Assembly (NCBI GenBank): GCA_963965975.1
Contig: OZ014411.1
Span: 2,899,001 to 2,963,000 of the forward strand
Reading direction: 5' to 3'
Source of the DNA: Xestospongia bergquistia
Lineage: Eukaryota > Porifera > Demospongiae > Haplosclerida > Petrosiidae
DNA: 64,000 nucleotides
Made by a program: the position numbers and the translations under genes. Shown here one piece after another: positions 1-13,089 of the stretch (positions are counted from its first letter, which is position 1; each line of letters begins with the position of its first letter). The notes beneath the pieces were generated by a model, which saw only the letters and a program-made list of their open reading frames with translations, had not been told where the DNA came from and did not search any database.

Positions 1-3000
1 AATTATATTGTGACAGTCCTTGAACCAACAAGGTTACTACAAGGTTACTACATGTACAGATTACATAATGACAGTGTTTACATGGATCTTTCAAAACATG
101 TTTAACTAATGTAATTATCATCAACAGGAATGTTCATTTATATTTTATGATTAAATTAGTACACTTCTCTGAATCAGTAAATATTTAAGAAATAACAACA
201 ACACTGTGATATTTGTTATTTCACAGCATCTCATTCCTCATTATAAGCAATGACATGATTTTGGGTCAAATCATCTAATTAAGGAGACAGCAACACTGCT
301 TTTGTGGTATGGAACTTTGTTTCATCTCTCCACAGTTACAATACAACTACAAGTTTTTAATAATATTACTTTTAATCTGAAACCTATGAATTGATGTGTT
401 AAATTGAATGTCCTTTTAGAATACAAATAGAAGTAATTACTTTGATATATTATGTATTTCGACTAGCAAAGGAAGACGATACTCTTTAATTGTTTTCATT
501 AATCTAATTACGGACGTAACAGGAAACCAATTAAGGTCAGGAACGTAACAGCATGACATGTACACGTTTTAACTATTGTTTTGGTTTTTTTATGGATTTG
601 TCTTGTCTTCAGTAAATCATAAAGCAAGTAGTATATTTTGTATGGAACTAGTTGTTACTGGTTGATAGCACTTTTCCATTAATTTTACTCTCTGAATAGA
701 TAAAAAATATTTTCTATTAAAGACCTATTTTTAATTTATAATTTATGAGTCTTTATGGTCTTTTACACATAAATACAATATTTATAGATTGTTGCCATTC
801 TATTAATTTTTTCATTAGTGCATTTTTTATATTGATTCATATATTTGTCAATGTATTTATTCAAATATAATTGCATACACTGTCATAATTCATCCATTCA
901 TTAATTAATTCATCCCACTCTGTATTTATTGATTTTTCTGTTTTAGCTACCTAATCTGTATGCAATGTTTAATAAACATTTTATCATTGGTGGTTCCAGG
1001 ATGGTTATTGGGTACATCAGCACCATCTTTTGTGAGCTAGTTATATTCATATCACAAATTGTCCTAAGGTTGCTTTGTCAATTAGAATAAAAACCTGTAA
1101 AAGTAGCAAAAGCAGCATAAAAATTAAAATTTAAGATTGTTTCTTACTTCAATTGACAATCGTCAATGCCTATTATTGTTTTGGGATTTCCTACTGTAAA
1201 CTTTTAAGTATTGGAACAAGGCTTGAAAGATGAATCACTTTAGCACAACATCTTAGTATGTTATTACATGACCTAAATAAGTCCTGCTTTAAATGGTTAT
1301 GAATATTCCTATTAATGCAAACGTTATTTGCTTATCCAAAGACACTATAAGTTTCAACAATGATTAATATATTTCAGAAAGAATCACTTATCAGCCATAA
1401 TCATAATAATACCTATAATAAAAAAAGGATTGTAGATCTAATGTTACTATAACAATAAGGTTAGGTAATGATCTCTGCTTTAAAGATGTTCTTAGAAAAC
1501 TGTACATAGCCATGTCAAAACTCAGGACTTACATTATATAATATTGTATAAGTTAAGGAATGTTAAAAAAAATAATAAGAATTATAATAGTTAAATTTAA
1601 AAAAGCTTATATAATAAGTAATGCCACCATAACTGTCACTTTAATATGATATATGGTTTGCTTAAAATATTCTATAATGTGGTTTATATAATCAAGTATA
1701 ATGTTATGTTCATGACTGCAATGCAAATTCCATTTGACACTTGTATTGATGGTTTTAACTTTTGTAACATATTGTCACTGCATAACTCCTTTGTCACCTT
1801 TATGTTTCCCTTTGAGTTTCTGTATGTAATACCTCTCTCACCTGTCACATGGAAATACATCATTTATTGTTTCATTCCTTTTTTTTATTTATTTTGATTC
1901 TGAATGTTTGAAAGCAATTTACACATAGTCGATAAAAAGTACTATAATCAGTGTTTCTCTAAATAAGTATTAAAGGCCACTAAGTATTGTTTGAAATTTA
2001 AAAAAATAGTTAAAAAATTCTATTCATGGTGACCCAACATTTTCAAGTCACATATTTATAATTGCCATTTATTCAATTAAATTCCTATCAAGTATAAAAT
2101 ACGTCTTAGCTTCCTATACAAAAAAAGAAAAAAAAAATATGAAAATGAATCCTTGGTCTTGCTTGAATTCCTAGAGTCATTTTCCAGCACATTTGTATCA
2201 TCTAATGTAAATGTCTTTTGAACAATGGTCATGTCATTTATTATTATCTTTATAAGACACAGTCTTGATCATCTTTTAGTGAATTAACATCTAATTTTGA
2301 TATATATATATTTAAACTGTCACCTTTCAGTCCAATATCTTCACTTTAATTATATTTTACACCTACTAAATTATATCCACTAATCAACCCTAATCTTATT
2401 AAGAACTTAATTGCCAATCAAGTTGTATGTATCTAATCCTGAATACGAAAGATGTTGTTCAGAATGATACCTGTTAATGAGGCAAATTTTGTACACTACC
2501 AGAAATATCTTTTTTGAGTATCTATCAAAATTAACTTCTTGTTTCTTACTTTGAGTATTTAGTGTAATGCCAGTTCATGTACACACTTCAGTATAAAGCT
2601 CTATGTCATTTTGGTCTTTTTAGTTCATAAGAATTTACATATTATAGTTTAGCTTTATAAATTTTCAGTGTTCCTAGCTTACAACTGTATAATATTTTTT
2701 ATTGTTTCATGATTGTATTCAGATATTCATAATTGATATTGATATGAAATAACCAGTGTTTATTATGTTTACTTGGGCCAATTATCTAAGTGTGTTACTA
2801 ATAAATTAATATAACTAAGTATAAGTATAAGTATATAAATAAGCTCAGTATAATCTGGTCTCTAGTAGAAAAAGGTATGTTTTGTTCTGTAATTTCTACA
2901 TTACTTACACTTATACTTACTTTCTTGCAATCAAGATCTAATAAATGTTACTGCTTCATTTATTGTTACCCAGAAGTTGGTGTCAATGATAGAAGCTCAG

Positions 3001-3869
3001 CAAAGTATGCAGTCTCAAATGGATCAAAGATTAAGATACAATAAAAATAAATATCAGACTAAACACTATTCAATGAGTAATAATCACAGTTATAATAATA
3101 CCATCAATGCAAAGTAACTTAATAATTCATATTAATTATAAGTTATTACTTTGGATAAATGGTATTTAATAACAATTAATTATAACCTTTATCGAAAGAA
3201 ATATTAATAACCAGATAAACAGACACAACTAAATGCATAATTATAGTTGCAATTAAATATCATTATACTTAAAGAACACGGCCATATAAATATGTGATTA
3301 TTGTTCATGGTTTGAATATTCAAAATATTTTTTATGTGTAGAAAATATATTTGATTAAGAAGGAAATTATATTGATAAATAATAATATATTTTCCACACT
3401 AGACTGTACTTTGCTATTGTAATATGTAGACTATCATTTACAATGTACTATTGACATTGCATTTGTTAGTTTTGATGTACAATGTCATTTGAGGCATTTC
3501 TAACATTTGATTTATCGAAATTTGTACTATTTGCTACAACTAAATGCTGCTAGATATATGTCCAACATTGTATATAAATGTCTTGTTTGTACGCATTAAA
3601 GAATCTATCATGAAATCATTAAATTCCTTCTTGATTAGGTAATGATGAAATTCATGTGGATAAACATATATTGTAGCTTATAGCTGCATAGTACTGCCTA
3701 GTGGCCTAGGACAGCATAAACATGAGATCATTATATCAACACCTTTTAAGCAGTTAAAAGGATGAGCATGAAAAGTTAAAACATTTTGGTCTAGAATATT
3801 TCTTAAATGTATTACTCCATAAGACTTGCAGAGGCACATGTAAAATTAAAGCGCCTTATTCTAATAAAG

Positions 3870-3975
3870 GTTATATGTGTGTGTATACTCATATGTTGTA
3901 TGCATGTATGTATGTATATACGTATGTAAGTATGTGTGTATGTATATATGTATGCATGTATGTTTATATTACCTA
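3870..3975. repeat. (ATGT)n microsatellite
   Basis: Imperfect tetranucleotide array of atgt/gtat units interrupted by atgc and acgt variants. A second, longer array of the same kind lies at about 8496-8655 in the duplicated half. The reverse strand gives a long Tyr/Ile/His-rich open frame, which is an artefact of the repeat. Confidence 0.8.
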
Positions 3976-4149
3976 TATGTATAGCTTCATAATCTCTCGA
4001 TGTTCTTAAACTCTGCCAGATTGTGTGGAGTAGTGATTTAAAAAGTACTTGTTCTGCAATATTTTGTGCCCCCATGCATAAAAGTGTTTTATTTCTAAAA
4101 GTTACTATGACAAAGTTGTTTGGGACAAGTAAGGTTAAAAAGAGATTAC

Positions 4150-4420
4150 ACTTATTGACAATAGATGACTGTCGTTGACAGTTATTTGATAGCATAACAG
4201 TAATAGACATTGTTGTCTTAATTGATATTGTTGAAAGTAGTCGACAGTAGTCGACAGTAGTTGACAGTAGTTGACAGTAATTTTTACTGACAGCTAGCAG
4301 TAAGTGAAAAAGTTGACAGTAAATGACAGTAATGAAGATTGACATTTTGACAGTAGTTGCCACAGTTTAGAGTACTTCGTTGTAGTTGACATCGTTGACA
4401 CCTGTTGGCACTACTTGTCA
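4150..4420. repeat. Minisatellite built on a 10-bp 'gacagtagtt' unit
   Basis: Degenerate tandem array in which gacagtagt(t/c) recurs with spacing near 10 bp, clearest at about 4235-4280. More spaced variants (gacagtaa, gacagctagcagt) extend to both sides. A related array lies at 8820-9180. Unit sequence and spacing are too variable for a CRISPR array, and this is a eukaryotic context. Confidence 0.75.
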
Positions 4421-5164
4421 CTGTCAATAATTAATATATAGGCTTCATTGAAATAGTTACTATTTTGATATTATATGATATGTTATTATTACAACCATCA
4501 ATGTGAACAGAGTTTGGTTAAAGAAAACATGAGTTGGTGTTGAGGTTGGATAAGCTTACAAATTTATGTAATTAGATGTGACAGCTAGATTGTACTTTCT
4601 CTACTTAACTTGAAGTCACACCTCAAACATTGATTAATGTACAAGTAACCCCCCTAGTCATACAAAATTGCAGACACTATAAGTGGTCCTTTTTGAGGTA
4701 ACTTGTATGATGATGTAATTTGTACTATGATTATTATATCACTACGTGTCATAGGGTTTTAGTTTAGGTATAGATGATGGTTTTAGATCATATATGATAA
4801 CATTATTGCATGTGTCATTTATGATGATGTCATCATAGTCAAGTTACACCAAGACATTTAAAGGATTAAACAGTTACAGATGATTTCTCCTTTATAAAAA
4901 TTGCTTTCACATTAATATTTCTTAAGTTTTCATTTAATAATGTGCTAATTCATCTGAGACTGTCATACTTAGTTTGGTGGTCTACAATTCCCAAAAATTG
5001 TGTAATACTTATTTTCGCATCTTAGTGAGGGTAACAAGAAAGAACTTCAAACTTACAAAATGGAAGTGTAAAAATTTGTAAATCAGTTGAAATAATGAAC
5101 ATAGTTACCTTTTATAACAAGAATAGCACTCATAGTATTGCAGTCAATACAATTTGCATTCCTC

Positions 5165-5200
<36 letters not shown>

Positions 5201-5659
5201 AATTGAAAGCATCCATATCAGAAATCACATTTCTGAAAGGAAGCTGAGGAACAGAGCTATATCTCGAATTCTAAAGAAAAATTACTTGATGAAATAGCCC
5301 AAGTGATGACAATACACTACGAGGAATGATTCTATATTAACGATTAACATGGTAAAGATCATTTTGTCTGTAGGCCCGTTTTCAGCTCACATTTATGTCT
5401 ATAGAAATCCTATGCAAAGTAACTTAATGTAACTAATTATAACTTTGTCTAATTTTAATCAGTTAAATATCTTAGGTAGTAAGTCAAATGTTACATTTGT
5501 AATATAATGGCAATACAAAATATGACCTTTTTGGTAATTTCTTTCCTTTGTACTACAACATAGAAGGTGGGATGTTGGAAACTTAGCAATGTAAATCATT
5601 AATATACGCTATGCCTATTTAGACCAGACATCAATAAATGCATAATAATAACTATAATA

Positions 5660-5706
<47 letters not shown>
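5165..5706. repeat. Two (AT)n runs with intervening unique DNA
   Basis: Pure AT dinucleotide runs lie at about 5165-5197 and 5660-5706. The segment between and around them (5100-5700) is repeated at 9660-10260, where the second run has become AT-GT-AT. Confidence 0.8.
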
Positions 5707-5711
<5 letters not shown>

Positions 5712-5899
5712 AACCCTTGGATAAATAGCTTTAAAAACGGGACCATTTGGTTTTAATGATGTTGTATGCAGTATATCTTATTATTATTTAATATTAATTT
5801 AAATTTTCTTTGTTAACTGTTTATTATCTGTTGTTTTTACATTATATAATAGAATATTTTGCTGATTAGATTATCTTTGAAAAAGATTTTGTCTTGTCT

Positions 5900-5940
5900 T
5901 ATGACGTAATATGTGACCCGTATAAGCGTTCAATATAAGA
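5900..5940 (+). promoter_or_regulatory. CRE-like site and TATA-like core promoter of the first Cys-rich gene
   Basis: A CRE-like TGACGTAA lies at about 5902-5909, followed about 20 bp later by a block (about 5924-5939) ending in ATATAAG. The paralogous gene has the same arrangement at 12980-13018 with a perfect palindromic TGACGTCA, and the final 15 or so bases (gcgttcaatataaga) are shared between the two. Conservation inside otherwise diverged flanks is the main argument that this is functional. CREB/ATF binding is inferred from the motif only. Confidence 0.55.
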
Positions 5941-6017
5941 ATAGGAAAAGAGCACAGGATGGCACGAACTGGACTGGAGTAACGCAATCATTTTGTGATA
6001 TTAACACTTTTATCACA

Positions 6018-6722
6018 ATGGGTTTTTCATTTCTTTGCTGTCTCCTTTTGGCTCTGCTTTTAACTTTTAGCTGGAATGAAGTCAGTGATGCCAACGCAAT
6101 TACTCAACTCTACAGGAGGGATGACATTATTAAGAAAAGTGCTCTTCAAACCCGCCAACAAAATTGCCAATCCCTTTTTAACAATTATCCTAGGGATTGC
6201 AATGCTACTTTGCTTACCGTGTTTAGAAATAATATAGTAAATATACTCTCTCAGTACAAAAATAACTTGACCGATCTTAATATTCTTTATAGAGACGTCT
6301 GTGTTCCAAGATGCGTTGATCCTCTCCTTAGGTTTTATCAATGTCTTAACCAACCTGCCATTGTGTACAACTATATTGAAACTTTAACAAAGCAAGGAAT
6401 ATGTGGAACACATAACGGTAATTTTTGTGTTGTTGTCTACTTGAATAACTACGCATCAAACCCACTCTACCTTGATCAACTCACGGAAGTCTGTCCATTT
6501 CCATTATCTGCAAGTAATTGTGCCTCAGCTAACGCCACTTGTAAAACTTACGTTTCAGGTTTTATCTCGAACATGGGATGCTGCAGTATACCGATCATAG
6601 GTGATGTTAGAAGCTGCTATAATAATGTCGACGAACCATGTCAATACGCATCCAGTCCGGCTATTACTAGTCCAGCTTTCTGGTGTCTTTTGCTTGCTGT
6701 GATTGCAGCTTTGTTTTATTAA
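6018..6722 (+). CDS. Secreted or GPI-anchored Cys-rich protein, copy 1
   Basis: Single-exon gene of 234 codons. The open frame extends 35 codons upstream of 6018, but the paralog at 13090 starts at the equivalent of the internal Met and the extra codons cover the promoter-proximal leader, so I place the start at 6018. The protein begins with a strong signal peptide (about residues 1-27, ending ...SDANA). A body with about 17 cysteines follows, including the conserved landmarks VCVPRCVDPLLR, CGTHNG, CPFPL, NCASAN and a GCC pair. It ends in a hydrophobic tail after a small Ser/Pro-rich linker, as expected for a GPI-attachment signal. It has several N-glycosylation sequons (for example NATLL and NNLT). 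I recognise no named domain family. A poly(A) signal lies about 150 bp after the stop. Confidence 0.8.
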   Translation: MGFSFLCCLLLALLLTFSWNEVSDANAITQLYRRDDIIKKSALQTRQQNCQSLFNNYPRDCNATLLTVFRNNIVNILSQYKNNLTDLNILYRDVCVPRCVDPLLRFYQCLNQPAIVYNYIETLTKQGICGTHNGNFCVVVYLNNYASNPLYLDQLTEVCPFPLSASNCASANATCKTYVSGFISNMGCCSIPIIGDVRSCYNNVDEPCQYASSPAITSPAFWCLLLAVIAALFY

Positions 6723-6869
6723 ACAAAGAGAAACTGAACTTAGCTAGAAATGTTGAAAGTATGATATGTAGTCCGTAGATATTGTAAAGATAGACACTGT
6801 GTGTATCCCTTTTACTTTTTGCTGCTAGATTTTTAGTTTTGTAGATTTTGTTACAGTTTCATTTTGTAA

Positions 6870-6875
6870 AATAAA
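6870..6875 (+). terminator. Poly(A) signal AATAAA of copy 1
   Basis: Canonical AATAAA about 150 bp downstream of the stop codon at 6722, followed by T-rich sequence. The paralog has the same signal at 13968-13973, about 170 bp after its stop. Confidence 0.6.
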
Positions 6876-8495
6876 ACTTAATTTAAAATTGTTGTCATAT
6901 CTTTATATAAGCACTTCTTAATGGATATGTATATATGAATATAATTGCCTAAAGATAGTAACACTGGATAATGCTGTTACAACGTTTTCGTAAAACAGAT
7001 ACTTTTAGGCATAATAATAAATCGTATGTAGTCTTGGTATTATCATTTTCATTGTATATATGGCAGTAAAATGATTTTATAATGGTAATTTTATATTAGG
7101 TCATTTTGACGTAATGCATGTATAATGTATATGCATAAACATTGTTTGGTTTGCATGCATCCATACAACATAGATAGAACAAGATTATTACATTAATTTT
7201 TTTCTAACATTTATTTAGCTATATAAGTAGTAGTACATTAGTAATAAAACAGTGTTGTGCTTACTTTTATGCATCAAAAAACATTTATGTAAATATAAAC
7301 AAGTTAATATGCATTGGATGCTGTATTAATTAACGAATCTTACTTTCTTCTACCATTCTTAAGCTAAAATAATAATTATGACCTGATTACTGATTTTGGA
7401 ATCATCTAATTAAGTAGACAACAACACTACTTATGGCAGCTTTTTCCATTTTTTGCTTGTTCCACAGTAACAATAAAACTACAAGTCTTTTAAAGATTTC
7501 TTTTACCCAGAAACCTGTAATTATACGCTGTTAAATGGCTTTTGGAAGATGTAATTTGAGTGTTCTAACAAATAGAAGCAATGATTTGGATATAGACTAT
7601 CCGGCAAAAACGATGTCATATATACATATAATTAATCTTATAAACTTGTAATTATGAGGTCATACAAACGAAGGTCAGTGTAACACTATTCTGCTACGAG
7701 GCCTGTTCTATATACACTTTTTTCTTTAGCCATTGTTTTTGTTTCTTAAGGATATGAAATTATCCTGTCTTCAGTAAGCAAGAGTGCTTTCTAGTGGAAT
7801 TACCTGTTAATGGCCTTACATGCTAAATTTTATTATGTGAACAGGTGAAACACCTTTATATTAATATCATTTTTATGATTTATCGGAGTCTCTATAGTCT
7901 ATTACACATAAATACAATATTCATACATTGTTTTCATTCTATTAATTTTTTCATCAGTGAATTTTTTATATTGATTCATATATTTGTCAATGTATTTATT
8001 CAAATATAATTGCATACACTGTCATAATTCATCCATTCATTAATTAATTCATCCCACTCTATATTTGTTGATTTTTCTGTTCAGTTACCTAATCTGTATG
8101 CATTGTTTAATAAACATTTTATCATTGGTGGTTCCAGGAGGGTTATTGGGTACATCAGCACCATCTTTTTTGAGCTAGTTATATTCATACCACAAATTTT
8201 GTATGAATTAAAGAATATTATCATTATATACCTCTCCATTAAGCAGTGGTAAAATTCATGTAGCTTAACATATATTGTAGTTTACACCTACAAGTGACCG
8301 AGGACAACAAATATGAGCTCATTACTTCAACACCTTAGGTGCTGTTAATTATAAGGCAACAGTGGAGCAGTTAAAAGTTGAGCATGAGCAGTTAAAAATT
8401 TTGTTAAAAATAATTATACTACTCCATAAGACATAGAGGCATTTGTAGAAATAAAGCCCTCTACTGCTAAAAATGATATATGTGTTCGTATAATA

Positions 8496-8655
8496 TATGT
8501 ATGTATGTATGTATACATGTATGAAAGAATGCATGTATGTATTTATGTATGCATGTATATCTATGTATATAATAATTATATGTAGGTATGCATGTATTTA
8601 TGAATTTATGTATGTTGTATGTATGTATGTATGTACACATGTATGTATGTATGAT
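8496..8655. repeat. (ATGT)n microsatellite, second array
   Basis: Imperfect atgt/gtat array interrupted by unique AT-rich stretches. It is the counterpart of the array at 3870-3975. Confidence 0.8.
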
Positions 8656-8819
8656 GTTTATATACCTATATAATATAGTGTAATAATCTTGATGTTCTTA
8701 AACTCTTCAGATAGTGTGGAGTAGTGTTCTGCAATATTTTGTGTCTCCAAGCATAAAAGTAGTTTATTTCTAATTTTAACGTCAAAGTTGTTTTGAACCA
8801 GTAATGTTGAAATGAAAGC

Positions 8820-9180
8820 ATATAAATGACAGTAGTTGAGAATAAATGAGTGTTGACAATAATGAAAAATACTTGGCAGTGGCTGACAGTAGTTGACTTT
8901 ATTGTCAGTAACTGGACAGCATAACAGCAAAAGACTTCGTTGACTAATTTGATATATTTGACAGCAGTTAACAGTGTCAGCAGTAGCTGACATTTTTGAC
9001 AGTAGTCGGCAATATTTAACATTACTGACAGTTACTGACAGTGACTTACATTGACAGCTAGCAGTAACTGACAGTAAATGACAGTAATAGAGATCGATGT
9101 TTTTGACAGTAGTTGATTTGTTTTCGCCACGGTTTACAGCACTTCATTGTAGTTGACAGTAGTTGTCATTGTTGACACTG
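8820..9180. repeat. 'gacagtagtt' minisatellite, second array
   Basis: Same repeat family as 4150-4420, more diverged, with gacagtagtt, gacagtaact and gacagtaa units irregularly spaced across about 350 bp. Both arrays sit at the same place in the duplicated blocks, so the repeat predates the duplication. Confidence 0.7.
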
Positions 9181-10170
9181 TTAACACTACTTGGCACAGT
9201 CTATAATTTATAGGCTTAATTAAAATAGTTACTATTTTGATATTAATGTTGGTAGAGGTTACTAAAATGGATAGATGAGTTACTGTTGGGGTTGGATATG
9301 ATAGTGAATTGATGCATTTATTAATACACATGACAGCTAATAATATAGAGCAATAATAATTATAATTCTACTTACAAATGCCAATATGAAGTCATACCTT
9401 ACATATTGAAAAATTAACAGCCCTAGCCAGATAAAATAGCAGACATCAAAAAGATTAAACAATTAAAGAATGTTTTCTCCATTATAAAAAATATATTCAC
9501 ATTTAAATTCGTTTTCATTTTATAATGTGCTAATTCTGCTGAGATTTTCATATTTTAGTCAGATGGTCTACAACTCAAATTTTTTTAACGCAATTATTGT
9601 CAGGTAACAACAGAGTAATACTACTTACAAAATGGAAGTGTTAAAATCTGTAAAACAATTGAAAATACGAACGTAGTTAACCCTTATAACAAGAACAGCA
9701 CTCATGGTATCATACTAATAGTTTAATTTTCACCCTCGTTTAATTTGCAAGTTCCCAAGTCAGGAATCACGTAGGAAACTGAGGAACAGAGCTATATCTC
9801 GAAGTCTAACATAATTACTTGATCAAATAACCAAAATGTTGAAAAAAACAATACGTGGAATATTGTAGATTGTTCGATTATCAACATGGTCAACATTTTC
9901 GGCTGTAGGACGGTTTTAGGCTCACTTCTAGGTCTCTATGCGAAGTAATAACTTAATAATTAATAATAACTTATTATAACTTTTTATAATAACTTTGTAT
10001 ATACTTTTTTAATAATTGAGCTAACTTGTTTCTTTGTAATACGAAATAGAAGGTGGGATGCTGGAAAATTAGCAAAGTAAATAGTCTCAACTGATTTTCC
10101 AAAATTAATATAAACTATGTTTAATTATTAGACCAAACATCAATAGATGCATAATAACAATTATAATAGT

Positions 10171-10171
10171 G

Positions 10172-10270
<99 letters not shown>
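10171..10270. repeat. Compound (AT)n-(GT)n-(AT)n microsatellite
   Basis: About 24 bp of AT, about 56 bp of pure GT, then about 20 bp of AT again. It is the counterpart of the pure AT run at 5660-5706, so the GT core expanded after duplication or was lost in the other copy. Confidence 0.9.
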
Positions 10271-12191
10271 CGGTGTAGTTCGAGAACACACTCAACGCAG
10301 CTATTTCAAATATCTAATTATACTTCAGAACTCATATATCAATGGTGATACGTAGTTAGCTGTATCTTGATTCTTTCATAAATTATTAGCAGTGTTGAAT
10401 ATTATTTCTCATTTACAATAGATAGATATCATACTAATAAATATTAGTATATTTTCGACACTAGACCTTTGTTTTGCTATAATATGCAAACTGTCACCTA
10501 CAATGTTACATTACATTTGTTTGTTTTCACGTACCATATCATTTGAGTCATTTGGAGCGTTTTGCTTATCTTACTTAGTAGTATTTTCAATATCTGCATT
10601 TACAATCAAGAGTACGCATGTGCGCAAAATTCAATATGCAGCTATAATAGGTGCATAGAAGCATGTTTAAAGGAAATGATTTTTAAATACCACTCCGCTA
10701 AATAATAGTAAGGTTCGTGTGGTACACAACTTTTTGCTAGTTTGACACTATCATTATCAATTACAAATAATTAATTGTCACACTATAATTTTTGATTGTT
10801 TTATAAAAAAAAATATTGCTCTCCAGGTACATGTCTAATTTAAGCACTTAACATCAAGAGATTTCTAATTGTATAATCTCTTATATAAATGTCTGTTGAA
10901 CAATGATCACGTCATTCATTATTATCTTTATAATACACAGTCTTGATCATCTTTTAGTGAGTCACCATCTAATTTTGATATATATATATTTAAAACTGTC
11001 ATCATTTGCTCCAATATGTTCACTTAAATTATATTTTACACCTACTAAATTATATTCACAAATCAAGCCTGATCACATTAAGAATGTGATTGCCAATCAA
11101 GCTGTATGTATCTAATCCTGAATACAAAACCAGTTGTTCAGAATGATACCTGTCATCGAGGCAGGGTATATAGCATATTGGACAATTACACTACCAAGAC
11201 TATATCCTGTTTTCTGAGTACCTATAAAATTAACCTCTTCTTTGTTACTTTGAATATTTAATGTAATGCCAGTTCATATACAGAGTTCAGTATGTTGATT
11301 TTATTTACAAAATCATTAAAAAAATAATTTTGCTTTGTGTCTTATCTTCTTGTAACAATTTCACTGTTGCAAAGCATGCCGTCTCAATTGGTTCAAAGAT
11401 TAAGATACATCATCCATAAATATCAGACCTAACACCAGTCAATCAATAACAATCAGAGTTATAATAAATACCATCAATGCAAAGTACATGTAATAACTTA
11501 ATAACTCATATTAATATAAGTTAATACTTCAAATAGATGGAATAGTTAGAATTTTATCATACAATCCAGACACTACTGAATCCATAGATGCAATAATATA
11601 TCATTATAGTTAAAGAACAGAACCAGTATAAACATCTGATTATTGTTCATGGTTTGAATATTCAAAACAATATCTTTCATGTGCAAAGAATATTTGGTTA
11701 AGAAGGATATCATATTGACAAGTAATAATATGATTTCCTCAGTAGACTGTACTTTACCATTATAATATGTAATCTTTTACAATGTACTATTAATATTACA
11801 TTTAATACTTTTGATGTACTGTGTCATTTGAGGCGTTTGTAGCATTTAATTTATCTAAATTTGTACTATTTGCAGCATTTGGATCTATGATTAAGACTAT
11901 TAATGTACAAAAAAATTCCTAATGCTGCTATATAGGTCAAACATTGAATATAAAAATGTTGTTTGTATGAATTAAAGAACATTATTATTATATACATCTC
12001 CATTAAACAGTGGTAAAATTCATGTAGCTTAACATATATTGTAGCTTGCACCTACAAGTGGCCGAAGACAACAAATATGAGCTCATTACTTCAACACCTT
12101 AGGTGCTGTTAATTATAAGGCAAACAGTGGAGCAGTTAAAAGTTGAGCATGAGCCGTTAAAAGATTTTTGTTTAAAATAATTTATACATTT

Positions 12192-12226
12192 CATGAGTCA
12201 TATACAGCATTTGTATATGACTCATG
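12192..12226. repeat. Perfect 14-bp inverted repeat with AP-1-like arms
   Basis: Left arm CATGAGTCATATAC at 12192-12205, a 7-nt loop, and the exact reverse complement at 12213-12226. Each arm contains TGAGTCA, the AP-1 consensus. The sequence lies about 0.9 kb upstream of the second Cys-rich gene. It may be a small hairpin of no function. Confidence 0.6.
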
Positions 12227-12979
12227 CAACTTCGTATTCATTATACGCTGTATTAATTGATATATCATACTTTCTTACACCATTTTTAATATAATAATTG
12301 GAACTGCTTCTAATATTTAATTGTATACTCAATGAAAACTTGATTATTTCTTTCTTCAAAAAATGACTCAAAATTAAAAATTTATTTGCTTGAAAGCAAA
12401 CTTTTAAATAGTTGATTGGTTCTGAATGTGTCTTGTCAGCTGTTGATATATTTTCACAATGAATCTATGAATTGTTAATTAGCTGTATGGTCATCAAGTA
12501 CAAATTAATGCAAATATTAGATTCCAGTTGGAGTTTGAAAAATAGATATATTTTTTTATTTATTAATATAATTTGTTTATGATACTAAAACAATTGTATG
12601 TAATGTCTATGGGGAGTAAGTGTTGATATAGTATCTTCATCAAAGGAAGATTGGGTTATCCACCAAAAACAAATTAATATATTAAAGTAGTAATTTAGTG
12701 CAACCACAGTGTTATTACAAAGGTATGATATATCAATTATTGAAAGCAGTAAAATATTGAAATACAATGAAAACACAATGAAGATAATATAAAACATATC
12801 ATAAATATACAAAACATAGACATAAAAGACAAAGGATGTAATTTACTTGTGAAATTTGTTGCAGATTTGCAACATTGGGCCTTAAAGGGTTAATGTTTAA
12901 TGTATAATTAGGATGACACACAATAGCATAACTGTTAAAATTTTTACGATTTGGTTTTCTTTGATGTCTTGTTTTTTTA

Positions 12980-13018
12980 TGACGTCATAGGTGGCCAGTA
13001 AAAGCGTTCAATATAAGA
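12980..13018 (+). promoter_or_regulatory. CRE site and TATA-like core promoter of the second Cys-rich gene
   Basis: A palindromic CRE (TGACGTCA) at about 12980-12987 is followed by the shared block ending in ATATAAG at about 13011-13017. The start codon is at 13090, giving a leader of roughly 40-50 nt. The arrangement matches the promoter at 5900-5940. Confidence 0.55.
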
Positions 13019-13089
13019 CTACAAGTAATGCGTAGAGTACACGATCGAACGAACTCGACTGAAAGTACCGCAATTCTTTTTGTGACATT

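Larger units (their letters stand above)
1..5880. other. AT-rich non-coding flank, left half of a tandem duplication
   Basis: No convincing gene is seen here. The open frames present are short, low-complexity and without recognisable domains. Much of the stretch has a diverged counterpart further right: about 265-360 resembles 7380-7500, 780-1055 resembles 7910-8190, 2220-2600 resembles 10898-11290, 2990-3640 resembles 11370-12000, 3540-4900 resembles 8180-9500 (and partly 11930-12180), and 5100-5700 resembles 9660-10260. The order of the blocks differs between the two halves, so the duplication has been rearranged since it arose. It is the upstream flank of the first Cys-rich secreted gene. 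Confidence 0.6.
6900..12950. other. AT-rich non-coding flank, right half of the tandem duplication
   Basis: No gene recognised. The stretch contains the rearranged counterparts of blocks from 265-5700, in the order 7380-7500, 7910-8190, 8180-9500, 9660-10260, 10898-11290, 11370-12000 and 11930-12180. Compared with the left half, the block at 7910-8190 is joined directly to the one at 8180. The short open frames here are repeat-derived or low-complexity. Confidence 0.55.

Noticed and set aside
3812-4363. 183-codon minus-strand open frame
   Set aside because: It spans the (ATGT)n array and the 'gacagtagtt' minisatellite; its Tyr/Ile/His runs and repeated Cys-Gln-Leu texture come from these repeats.
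5913-6017. Upstream extension of the first Cys-rich protein
   Set aside because: The extra 35 codons lie in promoter and leader sequence, and the paralog has no equivalent start. The signal peptide begins at the internal Met at 6018.
4150-9180. CRISPR-like array
   Set aside because: Units are only about 10 bp, degenerate and without regular spacers, in eukaryotic DNA.
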